DNA of 64,000 nt. Source: Melieria omissa. Taxonomy: Eukaryota; Arthropoda; Insecta; Diptera; Ulidiidae. How positions within the stretch are numbered: position 1 is the first letter of the stretch; every line of letters begins with the position of its first letter. Shown here in pieces: positions 1-11,500 of the stretch. The position numbers and the translations under genes are program-made. Under the pieces are notes generated by a model. That model did no database searches. It was not told where the DNA came from and saw nothing but the letters and a program-made list of their open reading frames with translations. The stretch lies in the NCBI GenBank assembly GCA_963971225.1, contig OZ020267.1, positions 68,130,438 through 68,194,437 of the forward strand, given 5' to 3'.

Positions 1-2818
1 AATTTCTCCTGTATTCTGAAATGAAAAAAGAAGGAAAATATTAGTATGCAGCAACTAAATAAATAAGTCTTTAGTTCGTTGTTAGATCAAACGATATTCG
101 GCATTTTGCCCGAATGAGCTTAAATTTTTTAGGAAGTGCAAATGCGTTAACAAGTGTCGCGCTATTAGGCATAAACGCTACCAAATATATTCTTATATAC
201 TCTCATTAAAAACTTATATCACAATATCCAGATACCACCGATAGTGCAACAACAATAACTCTTTTTAATCTATGCGGCTCATATCTACTCAAACACTAAT
301 CGACTTGTGTTCGCATTATTTCGTCATGGTTTTCGATTTTAACCCTCAATCGCCCACCATGAGTCCAGGGGACTCACTACGAACTTTAATAAGTTAGTAC
401 AGGTTTAGTTTTTGTGCTTTGGCGTCCAGCTTGACGGCGTACAGCTAGAGTTATGTAAAGATATGGAATGAGATCTGTAACAGAGGGCTTAATGTGGCCT
501 GCAGATAAATAAAAAACCATAAAAATGTAATAGATGTTGCATTATTTCGTAAACAAAATATGTGAGTTCCGGGGACTCAGGGTGGGCAGATACGTGATTT
601 TAATAGGGGTGGGTGATTGAGGGTTAAAAATAGTGTACCACATTCAGAGCGACAATGCTATGCTCTAACGTCTGCTGCGTCTGAGTGATTTATATCCACA
701 ATTTTGTGTATGGACATTTGTGTGCTATATTCATAAGTATCGGCGATTACTGATTACGTCGATGTGTCATTTAGGTTTAATGACACCAATTGCCGTTCAG
801 ATAAGATGTGCGTGTTCTAAGTGAGCGGCGCGTGTTGAAAGCAATTCAATTTTATCAATTTGTAGGAAAAGTATCAAATTAAACAAATTTACATATACAT
901 ATACAGAAATAAATAAATAAATAATTACATATAAAGTATGGCACAGTAGAAAGAATTGAGAGAATCTTAGTATCGGTAATCATATGACTAAAAATCAACC
1001 AAACTATTTTATACTATGCATTTGTTTTTATATATACTATTTGATTAAATACATAGTTATTAGTTTTAGGGTTTCAGTATGAGGTGATTGTAATAAATGC
1101 CAAAACACGAAAGTCTTAAAAAGATGTTCTATAAACAGCCCGAAAAAGTTCTTAGTTAAGCGGAAGCTGGCAAAGTTTATGGCTACTTGTTCAATTTTAT
1201 TCTGGTTGCCAGCAATCAATATTGGTAAACATTACGCAGATTACGCAACAACTATCAATAAAGCAAAAAATATTCTTGCCCGCACTTGACACACTTCGTA
1301 TTTAATCTAAAGCGGCGATAATTTACACTCGTCATAACAATTTCGAGCATACAATGACCACATAAAGATAGCAAACATTTGTTCTTAAAATTATCGCCGC
1401 TCTACTAAAACTTTACGCCGTCCCGCGGCATTTTTCCCTCACAAATTCCAGCAAAGATTGCGCCAATACGTAGTAAAATTGTTTAATTGTTAGATAGACC
1501 AGCGCCTAATGGTTTGAAATTCAATAAATTTTTAGAAATCGCCGCTGTTGCCAAGACTCGTGTATGCATAAAATTAATTAACGTCAGTTAGTGCAGTTAG
1601 TTTGCTTTTCGGACCACTGTAGCGCACAAGTGCCAACAATGCTCCAGCGAATGGATCTATGTTTTGGTATATATTATCAGGCCATCTGCATTTACGTAAG
1701 CGGGTGGCGTTGACCACGCATCAATGCCGAATTCAATAATACCCGAAATTGATTTTCCAAAAAGAATCACAAAAAATATGTGTGTCGAAATATTGCCGAA
1801 AAGCACTTACTTTGTTGACATGTCGCTGTTATTGGCTGCTGCAAAAATTGGAACGGATCTTGTTTATGGAACGTGAACGCACATGCACACAGTTAATTGA
1901 CGTGGATTGAACACAAATTGATTTTTGCACAAATTGTTTATTTATTTTTACTAGTTGGCTTCTTTTTTTAACACACCAGCTGTGATTTTCTAGTGCTTCT
2001 GGTTTTTAATATATTATTATTTTTTGTTTGGACTTTGTGGACGCACAGAAACACACCGCCTAACAACAACCGATCACTGTTGAAATTTGTGCAAAACTGT
2101 GCAGATGTTCCGTATCTACAGATGTTTGATGTATTGTTATCAGCTTGTTGCACTGTCACCGTATGGTATGTTCAATGACGATTGCAATTAAAATGTTGCC
2201 AGACTAACTAAAAATTTGGTTAGAATGCTCCGTGTGATATTGGAATTACAAATAACGGTGGGTAATTTTTATTTAGCGAAATTAATGAAGAATGTTTGAA
2301 GTGTCAAAAGTATTTGTCCAAAAATATTTTCAATTTTTTTAAATTTATGTTTTTGTTATTTATGGGAGATAATTGGAGCATGAAGATACGGGGCATCTGT
2401 TACTCATTTATTTTTATTTCAATTAACTTTTCAATTTATTGTAAATCATAGTATTATTTCAATATGGTTTACAATTTATTGTTTGAAGCTATATATTTTT
2501 TTTAAATGGCATTAAGAAATTATTAACTATTATAGAACAAACAACATTGGTAGCAGAAATCTTAAGTGTTGCTCGTTACCATACGAGTACCCACACTAAA
2601 TAAACTGAGATCCTGCGCGTACTCAGCAAACAAATAAAAATCTTTTCATTGCAATTCATACTGGCAGCGCCACGATATTGCATATTCTTTTTGTAATCCC
2701 ATTCTTTATACAGTTGTAGGAAGAAACAGACCAAGTACTTTTACGTTCCCGTGTTCAAAGTAAAATTATCAACATTCAGCCGAAAAAAAGCGATAAAGTA
2801 ACTGGAAGAACCAGGACC
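1..2818. other. Intergenic region, no supported gene
   Basis: I see no convincing coding region. Open frames here are short, and several lack an ATG. The stretch is AT-rich. It holds an imperfect inverted repeat (336-379 with 560-630), a short inverted repeat of AGCGGCGATAATTT near 1311-1324 and 1388-1401, and one possible minus-strand first exon (ATG at 1821, donor at 1810). The last few hundred bases should include the promoter and 5' UTR of the coiled-coil gene that starts at 2819. Confidence 0.5.
336..630. repeat. Imperfect inverted repeat, possible old MITE
   Basis: The left arm (336-379) reads TTAACCCTCAATCGCCCACC followed by a GAGTCC...GGACTCAC block. The right arm, read on the other strand (630-560), has the same two blocks with a 27-base segment between them. 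The spacer is about 180 bp. I could not define a target-site duplication, so an ancient miniature transposon is only a guess. Confidence 0.35.
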
Positions 2819-4860
2819 ATGAGTGGCACTCGATTCGCACGTTCGGGCCGCTGCCGGTTCTTCGTCTGCCTGGGCGTGTTGGTGTTGATGCTGTGCATGG
2901 TGGCGATCTTCCACAGCTCCCAACAGCAGTTGGACGAGACACGGGAGCAGCGGATGCGCTGCGAGCGACAGCAAGAAGCATTAAATGAGCAGTTGCAATG
3001 TGAGTGTTTCGATATTATTGTAAAAGTAGTACTAAAAGGGTGTATGACCTTCTCTTGTCCCCTCCCAATCGCAGCTATGGTTGAGCAAAAGTACGAATTG
3101 GAAAAGAGCTGTGAACAAGAGCGCAACGAGCAAATGGAGACACGTCGTCATCTGGAACAAAAGTTGAAAGAGCTCACCGTACAGCGCACAAACGAGCAGA
3201 TGGATGTTCAGGTGCGGTATGACAAGTTGCAGCAAACGCATAAGCAGCTGCAAAACGAACAAAACGAATGCCAAAATAACCAGAAACATATAATGGAAGA
3301 TGCCAATACTTTGGAGAAACGATTACATTCCGTGCGCTCAGAGTGGCAGCAGGAAAAGAAAGGGCTCAATGAAGAAGTAACCATGTGGAGGGTAAGTAAA
3401 GACATTTTTAAGTACGTTTAATAAATGTTTAAAATGAATTAAATTTTTCAGGATAAATACAATGATCTCACGCATGAGAAGTCACGCTTAGAGCTGCTGC
3501 TGGGCACTACCGGTCCCAAAATGGAATTAGTGAAGCAAATCGACGCTTTGAAGGATATCGTTGCCGCGTACGAGGCGCACTGTGCATTCCGCCCCGTAGC
3601 ACAGCTGGCAAACCTACCGCCGCCAGCTAGTGCAAGCCCCCAGCCACCACGCGCTGAAAAATCGTTCAGCAAGCAAGTGCGCGTGAGTCCTGGCTTGTAC
3701 CGCATCGATATAAAGACCACTAACAAAACGCAAAACGCTACCGATGCCGCCGTCCGAGGACTAGCTCCTACTAACAAACCCAATGCAAAAGCCACGCACA
3801 AGCCGGGCGCGCAAACCCGTGGGGGTGGTGGTGATGGTGGTGGTGGATTTCTATTGCCTTTTTCCGCACGCCAAAACCGCAGCCTAATAATAAATTCCGT
3901 TGAAAATTTTCAGATTTTGACCAAGCCCATTGCAAAAGTGGCTTCTGATGATCGCGATGGCGGCGACGGTGGCGCCGAAGTACAATTGCAACAGCCATTG
4001 AACAAGCCAGAAGCGCTGGTGGCTGGGAAAATTGTGTCGCCGCTGAGTGCACCTCGTAAAGCGGCCGCCACAGAGCCGACCAAGTCGGAGCAGCATGTAT
4101 TGGAGGCCAATGCGCCCATGAAGCCGGTGAACAACTCATCGACCACCTCTAGTACTGGCTTGCCACCGCTGCCGATGCCGCCAAATCAGCGCAAATTGCC
4201 GGAAAATGTGGCGCCCATACCAGCGAATTTTGAAGAGCTTTTGAAAAACGATCAAGCTAATCATAAGGTTGGCGATGCCAAGTCGGAGCATGATGCCAAT
4301 GCTGCGGAAGAGGTGGACCAGCAAAAGCACGAAGACGCTAACAACAATCGTTATGCGAATGTGGTGAACAATATGGAACACAAGGGAGCAGCGGGAGCGG
4401 CGGCAAATGCTGCAGGCAATGAAGATTCGGGTGCTCACGAAATCAAGGATAACGACTTTATGAACGATCAGAATTTCAATTTGCCCGCCGAGGAGGACAA
4501 CAACTTTTTCGATGGTGCGGGCAAGGCAGAGGTGGGTGGCGGAGCAGCCGACGATAAACCCAAAGACGAGGATAACGACGAGGACGACGGCCTGGCAGCT
4601 GTCGATGCTGGCGACATAGCAGTGAAAAATCACAATCACCTGTTGGACACGAACAACTTGAATAACGAGGTAGCCGCCGATCAGGGCAAGGAGTTTCCCG
4701 ACGGTCTACGGCTAGAAGAGGCAGCAGAGGAGGACGAGGATGGTAAGCACAAAGCATTGCGGCGTTCGGAGTTCAATTAGACATTTTCACCATACTTACA
4801 GAAGATGACTACTCCAATCCAGCAGCACGCCAGCAGGGCGGACAGGCAATACGAAATTAA
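2819..4860 (+). CDS. Type II Golgi-like membrane protein with coiled coil and acidic tail (GOLM/GOLIM4-like)
   Basis: Four coding exons: 2819-2999, 3075-3391, 3452-4742 and 4802-4860, giving 615 residues. Residues about 1-12 are basic, residues 13-32 form one hydrophobic segment without a signal cleavage site, and residues about 35-165 are charged heptad-rich coiled coil with many Gln, Glu and Arg. The rest is low complexity: Ala/Pro/Asn-rich, then strongly Asp/Glu-rich to the end. This layout (short cytosolic tail, signal anchor, luminal coiled coil, acidic C terminus) matches the GOLM1/CASC4/GOLIM4 group of cis-Golgi proteins. Sequence identity is weak, so the family call is an inference from architecture. 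The last exon is only 59 nt and finishes the acidic run with EDEDEDDYSNP. AATAAA occurs at about 5344. The next gene, aur, converges on it. Confidence 0.7.
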
Positions 4861-6136
4861 ATCACTGCTTTTTAAGCGTAGAACAAAATTTCGGCAATGT
4901 AGCGCTTTTAGCGAAACGGCTAGAGCAAGTAAAGATTTCCAAAAGGCAGTACTTTCGTATTAGCGTAACGCGCACTCTAGAAAAAGTAGAAAAACAAAAA
5001 ATCAAATATGCAGCAACTAATTATTCAAGTGTTCTGAAAAAGATCCCACGCTGCAGCCTGGCCAATAGCCTATTGGCCATTTGTGCTTTACTCTTTTCAT
5101 TGATGCTACTTTGTATTCGTTCAATTTCTTGGGTTTCTGTGATAATATATGATTGATTCAACTTTAATATGATATTCAACATCCGCATAAATACCGGCAG
5201 AGACAGTCGAAGTCAAACGACGAGACTACATTATTGCAGCTGGCAGCACTCACTGATCTATTGCCGATCTATCATGAGAAATGAGTTTGCATTTATTTAT
5301 TTCGCATCCCGGCATTTCTACATAAAACATTTATGTTTAAGTGAATAAATGTGCACAATCCTTTGCTTCAGTGCTGTTGTTGGCGGGCGCGTTTAGTCGG
5401 AATGTCCCAAAATGAATCCCTGCGTCCGATTCCTGCCAGATTGGCCCAAAGCTGCACAAACGTAGAAACTATTTGTATGAGATCATTCTTAGCTGTAAGT
5501 TTTGTAAGTGTAATTCGAAGGATCTATAATTTGAAATAAATCTTAATTTGTAAATTCCCCTCAAGGATATGTTTTACTAAATTAAAAATATTAAAAAATG
5601 ACGATCAAGAGAACCAAATGATTATGGACAAGTTTTTCCATAGGACTGAATGTGTCCTACTCAATCTCCCACGAGCTATCTTGCTAAATCGATTAAAGCA
5701 AGTCTAAACACATCACATTGTTCATATCGGTTAATTATTGTAATTATCGGTCCCTTAATTTAATTAAAAAAATACCAGCTTTAAGTTCTAGCACTAAATT
5801 TATTGAATTTTCCAGTGCATTCTGCGCTAACATCAACAAGTGATTTTACGACTATAGTATAAAGCATTCATCGTGTTACACAGTGTAAAGTGGCGATCAC
5901 GCCATGTACATCTTCGTAAAAAATAAGCGAATCTCAAAAGCCATGCACAAGTTTACGAAAATATTTCAACTAGCAAAGAGAGCAAAACATTGAAAGCACT
6001 ACAGCTACACATAAACATTACAAATAAAATCAAACAAAAATTACAATCAAATCGAAAATCGTGAAGAAAATACAAATAAAAAAGTACAATGCTGAAATGA
6101 AATTATGGGGCTATAGGTACACCCTTGACCGCCAAT
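4861..6136. other. Convergent 3' intergenic region
   Basis: This lies between the stop codons of the coiled-coil gene (+) and aur (-) and should hold both 3' UTRs. AATAAA motifs on the plus strand occur near 5344 and 5535, and one facing aur lies near 5795. A 62-codon open frame at 5351-5539 resembles nothing I recognise, and I treat it as chance. Confidence 0.5.
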
Positions 6137-7417
6137 TTATTGCGTGTGCGCCGCGATCCAGGGATGCACAAACACCTGGTCAAGCGGCAGCCGCTGTTGT
6201 GGATTTAACACCAACAGCTTTGAGATGAAATGCGCCGCTGCTCTGGATACGTGGTCGGGCAGCTTATAGTCCCCCTTGATGATCTTCTTGTAGGTCTCAT
6301 CGTAGTCGGTGGCAAGGAACGGTGCACGTCCCACCAGCAGCTCGTAGCAGAGCACGCCCAAACTCCATAGATCAACGTTTTTAGTATGCGGCTTGCCCTG
6401 CACCATCTCCGGCGGCAAATAGTCCAGGGTGCCGCATAATGTGGTGCGCATGGAGTTCGGCTCGTGTACAGACCAACCGAAGTCGGCAATCTTCAGATCG
6501 CCCCGGTGACCCAGCAGCAGATTTTCTGGCTTTATGTCGCGATGTATCACGTCACGTTCGTGCAAATACTGCAGGGCCGACGCCAGTGAGCGTATGTACA
6601 CAGCCGACTGCTGCTCGGTAAAACGCTTTAATGGCTGCGACTGCAGCTCCTTGAAAAGCGTTCCTTTCGGCGCATACTCCAATATTAGGTAGATGCGAGC
6701 GTCGTCGTGAAAATAGCCGTACAAACGCAGTATGTGCGGGTGCCGCAAATGCGACTGGATCTCAATTTCTCGGCGAACCTGATGCTCTACGTTCGACTGA
6801 TGTATCTGCTGTTTGAAGAGCACCTTCAGCGCAACTACAAACTTGGATTCACGTTCGCGTGCCAGATACACGTTGCCGAATTTTCCTCGACCCAAAGGTC
6901 GCCCAATGTCAAAATTGGTGAGCGACCAAACTTTCTTTGGTTTTGTAGTTGTGGTCTCTGAAATAGTGTTTAAAATTATGCCAAACCATGCCTTTGTTCC
7001 TACAAATATTTACAAACCAGTCTTTTCATCATCAGCTTTCTTGGTGGTATTTTCAGCCTTGGTACCGCCTTGTTCTGTATCCCCCGCATTCCGCTTCTCA
7101 AGCGTTGTCGTCGAATTCGCCAGTGGCTCACCAGCCTCTGGTTTGGATTGTGCTGCGTCAGTGCCAGCGCCATTTACACGACTGTTTGTTTGACGATTTC
7201 CGGCTGGTGCTGCTGGACATCTTGTCGCGCTCGGCAGTTTAGCAGCGGTCGGCGCCACTGATGCAACTGGCCTTGCGCTACTGGTCGGCTTGGCAGACGA
7301 CGCTGCAGCTGCTACACTCAACAGCCCCATTCTAACACCAGCGGCAGCATTGCGCTTTGCATTTGTAGCCTTCATTGCAGCCGCTGCCATGCACACGGCC
7401 CGCCCATTCTCACTCAT
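6137..7417 (-). CDS. aur: Aurora A serine/threonine kinase
   Basis: Two exons, complement(6137-6957, 7018-7417), give 406 residues; as I recall the fly protein has about 411. Aurora A drives centrosome maturation and spindle assembly and sits on centrosomes and spindle poles. Residues 1-133 are a low-complexity Ala/Thr/Ser-rich N tail. The kinase domain opens with [19 protein letters not shown] at residues 143-161. Visible key residues are the ATP lysine K178, the catalytic Asp of HRDIKPEN (D274), the DFG Asp (D292) and the activation-loop Thr (T306) in [15 protein letters not shown]. The 'KKVWSL' lead-in and the activation loop are Aurora hallmarks. I prefer A over B because of the length of the N tail and the overall similarity. 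The start is the first ATG (7417) before MSENGRAV. The intron is 60 nt. The gene is divergent from the PNISR-like gene. Confidence 0.93.
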
Positions 7418-8538
7418 GCCCTTTATAATAATGTAAATTATCAATTATATCTACAAATGTTTCGAATTTGTACGATTTCCTTACGATTCTCGCGTGGTTT
7501 GGTTTAGGGCCTGCTTCTAAAGTGGTTGCGGCTGCTCGCGATGCCTGTAAATGGTTTTCTTTACCCCCCAAAGCACTTCCGGATTTTTTGTACATTTTTT
7601 ACGATAAGTTCCTTTGCACGGTCAAACTAATTGCGATTTTTTTAAGGAAAATTCTCTGCTTTCAGCAATTTTTGACGAACAAAAATAAATTTTTCTCGAA
7701 AATGCCGTTTGAAAGTGCAGTGTTCGTGTAACAGCCGTTTTTAAATCTGAGGATGTGTATGTGCACATGCAAGAGCGAATGACCCAGCACGAAGGCGAAC
7801 AATGCAGCCTACCTTACCACATATTCTAAATATTCACGATATGAATGGTGCCTCAGTAACAAATTGTTAGTAGAAAAAGTGTTACCCTCATCGGTTGTTG
7901 GTAAATATTTCTATTAAAATTAATAATAATCACCTTTTCATAAGGCATGAGGTCCTTAATATGTCCAAATGGTCAAGAAGCTGGTAATTGTTTTTAGTTG
8001 AATTTTTAATAGAATCAGGAAGAAGAGCGGAATCAGCGAGAGAAGGATTCATTTATTTAGATATACTTCGAGATGAGTATACCTTCATCACATATATTTT
8101 ATGATACATCGTCTACATAGCAAAGATATGTCCCAAGGCGAATTCAGACCAGGTGAATTGATTTTTTTTTGTGGTGGAAAAGGTCTAGATTGTCAAAGTG
8201 CCTGTGTAAAACTTTGACAGTTTAAAATGAAAAAGCAAGCTTTGTTCTGATTGGCTGATTTTGACAATCTAAACCCAGAAAACAAAAACAAAATACATTG
8301 AAATTTTGTTGCTGTCCTTACGCTATCACCTGGTATGAATTCGCCTTGATATGTCCCTATGTGTATCTATTGTGATGCGACCCTCTTTTCAGAAGAAGAG
8401 ACCGTGAAAAGATGGCGTTTACTTGGTGCTAGCAAATTTTTCCTACGGGAAGTTGCAGTTTCTTTGCATACAATTCACCAATATATTAATAATTCAATAG
8501 AAATAATTCAAGACTACAGTGCAGTGCAGCATATAAGT
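7418..8538. promoter_or_regulatory. Divergent upstream region shared by aur and the PNISR-like gene
   Basis: The region separates the aur start (minus strand) from the PNISR start (plus strand) and should contain both promoters and 5' UTRs. It is AT-rich. It carries a 213-bp MITE at 8135-8347, only about 190 bp before the chosen PNISR start codon. An open frame continuous with the PNISR start runs upstream to 8359, but the residues do not look like PNISR and are probably 5' UTR. Confidence 0.5.
8135..8347. mobile_element. 213-bp MITE with 10-bp target-site duplication
   Basis: The terminal inverted repeats are 22 bp with one mismatch: AAGGCGAATTCAGACCAGGT on the left, and the same with T at position 13 on the right when read on the minus strand. 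An exact direct repeat GATATGTCCC flanks the element at 8125-8134 and 8348-8357. A subterminal block, TAGATTGTCAAA, also occurs inverted in both halves. There is no coding capacity. A 10-bp duplication would fit Mutator-like elements, but the superfamily is not proved. Confidence 0.88.
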
Positions 8539-11500
8539 ATGTTTTCGGCCGGGGATTCAAGCGGCGAGGGTATCAATAGCCTAAATCAATTCGGCAGCCT
8601 GCGTGGCTCTGTCGATTGGGCAGCCTTGGCGCAGCAGTGGATACAAATGCGCGACAACAACAATAGCGGTGCAATGTCCATACCCGATGCACCGCCACCA
8701 CCAAACATCAGCGGCAACTACCCAGACATACGTACGAACAGCAGCAAGAGTACTGTGTCCGTTGTGCCGCTGAAGAAAACGTCGTTCGAGGAAAAGGGGG
8801 AAGCTGACATGGACATGGACGAGGACGAAGAACGTGCGGGTCGCAATGAGTCGCCGCCGCCACCGGCGCCTTCGATGCAGCTAGGCAAAACGCGTAACGA
8901 AGTTATGCAATCACAACAACCACAAAGCGGCATAACGCCAGCACAATGGTTTGTACAGCAACAACAGCCGACAACGCAATTGGCGGTGGCCCCTCCCGCG
9001 CTGGCAGTGCCGCCCACAGAACTGGGTGAGTACTTATAGTTTTTTGAGACAATTTTATGTTTATTTACGACTTCACTTAAGGTAATGGTAACGGTCAGCA
9101 TAAAACAACGTCTACCCAGTGGAATGCAAGTTCTTGGCCGCCTCGCATCACATTACCAACGCCGGTAATGCAACTGCCGATTGTGCCAACCAACACCAAT
9201 CCCACGGCGCACATACCGCCGCTAATGAAAATCAATGTTCCCAACCCGAATACAACCAAGACAGCAGAATCCAACAGCGGTAGCGTAACAATGGACGCGG
9301 CAAAACGCAAAATTCTGCCGGCATGGATAAGGTACGTGCGAGCAATCAAAAAGAGCTCATTTTAAATCTATCTTGTTTTAATATTGTAGGGAGGGGCTCG
9401 AGAAGATGGAACGCGAAAAACAGAAACAGTTGGAGCGACAACAGGCGCAAGCCAAAGACGGCTTGACCGATTCCATTGATACTAAATGTGAGGCAGTAAA
9501 GCCAGCGCTTCAGCCAAGCGAACACACGGTAAAAAGCAAAAGAGCAAAATTTCTGGTGAGTACGGGCATTCCAATTTGCGTCACTTTGATGGCCGATGGC
9601 TAGGCTGATTGACATAGCCATATCAATACCGATTTCACTATTCTCATAAGTCTCTCCCCCGCTGCGGGGGAGAGAGTAAACAAGCGGCCGAACAGCAAGT
9701 TATAACTTAATTACATGACGTTTAGGAAAGTGATAGTTCAGGTAATGAGGACGATGATGCGGCTGGTGCTTCCATTGGCGTTAGCGTTGGTGCAGGTGAC
9801 ATCAAAGCTTTGGCGGCCATGTTCACCAAATCGAAAACGCCTGCAACGCTGCCTTCGGCACCTGCGGTGGGAAAAGCGCACAAGGTGCATAGCGATGACG
9901 GTGACTCAGAGACAACTGAGGCCGAAGCTGACCCCGAGACCGACACCGAGGCGGACCGACTTGCAGGTGTGGGTAAAAGAAGCTACGAAGAAAGACTCGC
10001 CGACTTGGTATGCACACACGAAATTCGCTCAAACTCCAAAACATCTCCTTTGCATATAAAAACTTTGATTTCTCTTTATTTTCATTTGTTGTTGTTGTTG
10101 ATCGCCAAATAATACTCGGGTGATAATATTCCAACTCTGTGTACGCGTGTTATAAATCCTCAATTGCCACACGCTCTGCGTATGTAACAACAAATATCGA
10201 ACAAACTAAAAAAATGTTAACGTGTGAAATTCCGCTTTTGCTTTACTGCAAATGCCAAAAAAAAACAAAACGTACCTACAAAAAATCGAATTCAAATGCG
10301 TGCAGATGATTGTTGTGCGCCGGACTTTAACCGAACTCCTGCTGGAAGTTACGAACGAAGAGATTTTCAAGTTATCGCAAGAGGCGGTGAACTCGCGCAA
10401 GGCCAAAGGTACTAACTCCAACTTTCAGTTTTATCACTTGTCGAAATCTTACTTTTAGTATGAGTGCGCTCTGAATTGGTGCGATGATGCGATAATTGCA
10501 ACAAGCATTTAGCGCTCAATCGATTGACTTGCTTGACTAGATCTCTTGATTGTACACCTAACCAGTACTTACTTTCTATATATCTGATAACCAATGAAAT
10601 TGTGTACGTTTTACATATATACAAACAAAAGCGTCATCAGCTCAAGTGATCCGCAAAAGCGCTTTGTCCTCCATTACCGGAAAGTTGGGTAAGTTCACAC
10701 TCCATTAAATTCTCATTCCAATCACAGCTTGTTTACTTTTCGTTTCCTAAATTGTCGATCAGACATGTATGTAAATATATCGTTATGTGCTCTGTTGAGC
10801 GTTCGGTAAATGCTGTTCCACTGTTATTAGCTTAAACGGAGTTTTAACCTCGCTAAGGAAAATCTTGTTAAAAGGAAACAAGTTTTAGTTTAATAACATT
10901 ATTATCTAGTTTTCCCTCAAGTTAGGACCAATCAATGGTTAAAAATTCTCTAAAACTGATTGCGTAGTAAAATCAAAGCTTAATATAAAAATATTGATTT
11001 ATGTACAAATAAAAATTTATCAATTAGTATTATATGATTTGATGTATTATCGAATAGTTTAAATTAATTTTTTTTAAATTAATTTTATAGTCGATTGGTA
11101 TTTATTTTCAATGCTACAAACATTTTATGCAAATGTTGCCCACGTTGAATTTTCCTTACTAACGACTGAAGAAAGTAATTCTTCCTCCCCCACAAGATCA
11201 GATCGATCGATTATGGTAGTTGTTCCAATAAAAATGTTTTGTGACAGAGTAAAGATTGTCTGCAGTGCCCTACATTGTGTAATTGCAACCAATTAGCAGC
11301 GTATTCACTTATAGGTTTGGCAGCGTACGACGATTCATCGGGCGACGACAGTAGCCTGTCCGAAAATGAGACATCCGCTGATAACGACAGCAACTGTGAC
11401 TCTGAAGAAGAGCTTAAGGTATAGTTTTAACTGGATAATGAAAATTCTATAAACCTTAATAAATCGTTGTCTATTTGCGGTTTTGCAGGCATCCATTCGG

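Noticed and set aside
1311..1401. Short inverted repeat AGCGGCGATAATTT with a spacer of about 63 bp
   Set aside because: The 14-bp arms do not extend and no flanking duplication is seen; noted only in the region entry.
4136..4639. 167-codon minus-strand frame with hydrophobic runs
   Set aside because: It is antisense to the acidic, GC-rich exon 3 of the coiled-coil gene; the hydrophobicity is the mirror of Asp/Asn codons.
7010..7444. Longer aur N terminus starting upstream of MSENG
   Set aside because: The upstream codon is TTG. The first ATG is at 7417, which gives the expected length.
8359..8538. N-terminal extension of the PNISR-like protein
   Set aside because: In frame, but without PNISR resemblance; it starts immediately after the MITE duplication, so it is likely 5' UTR.
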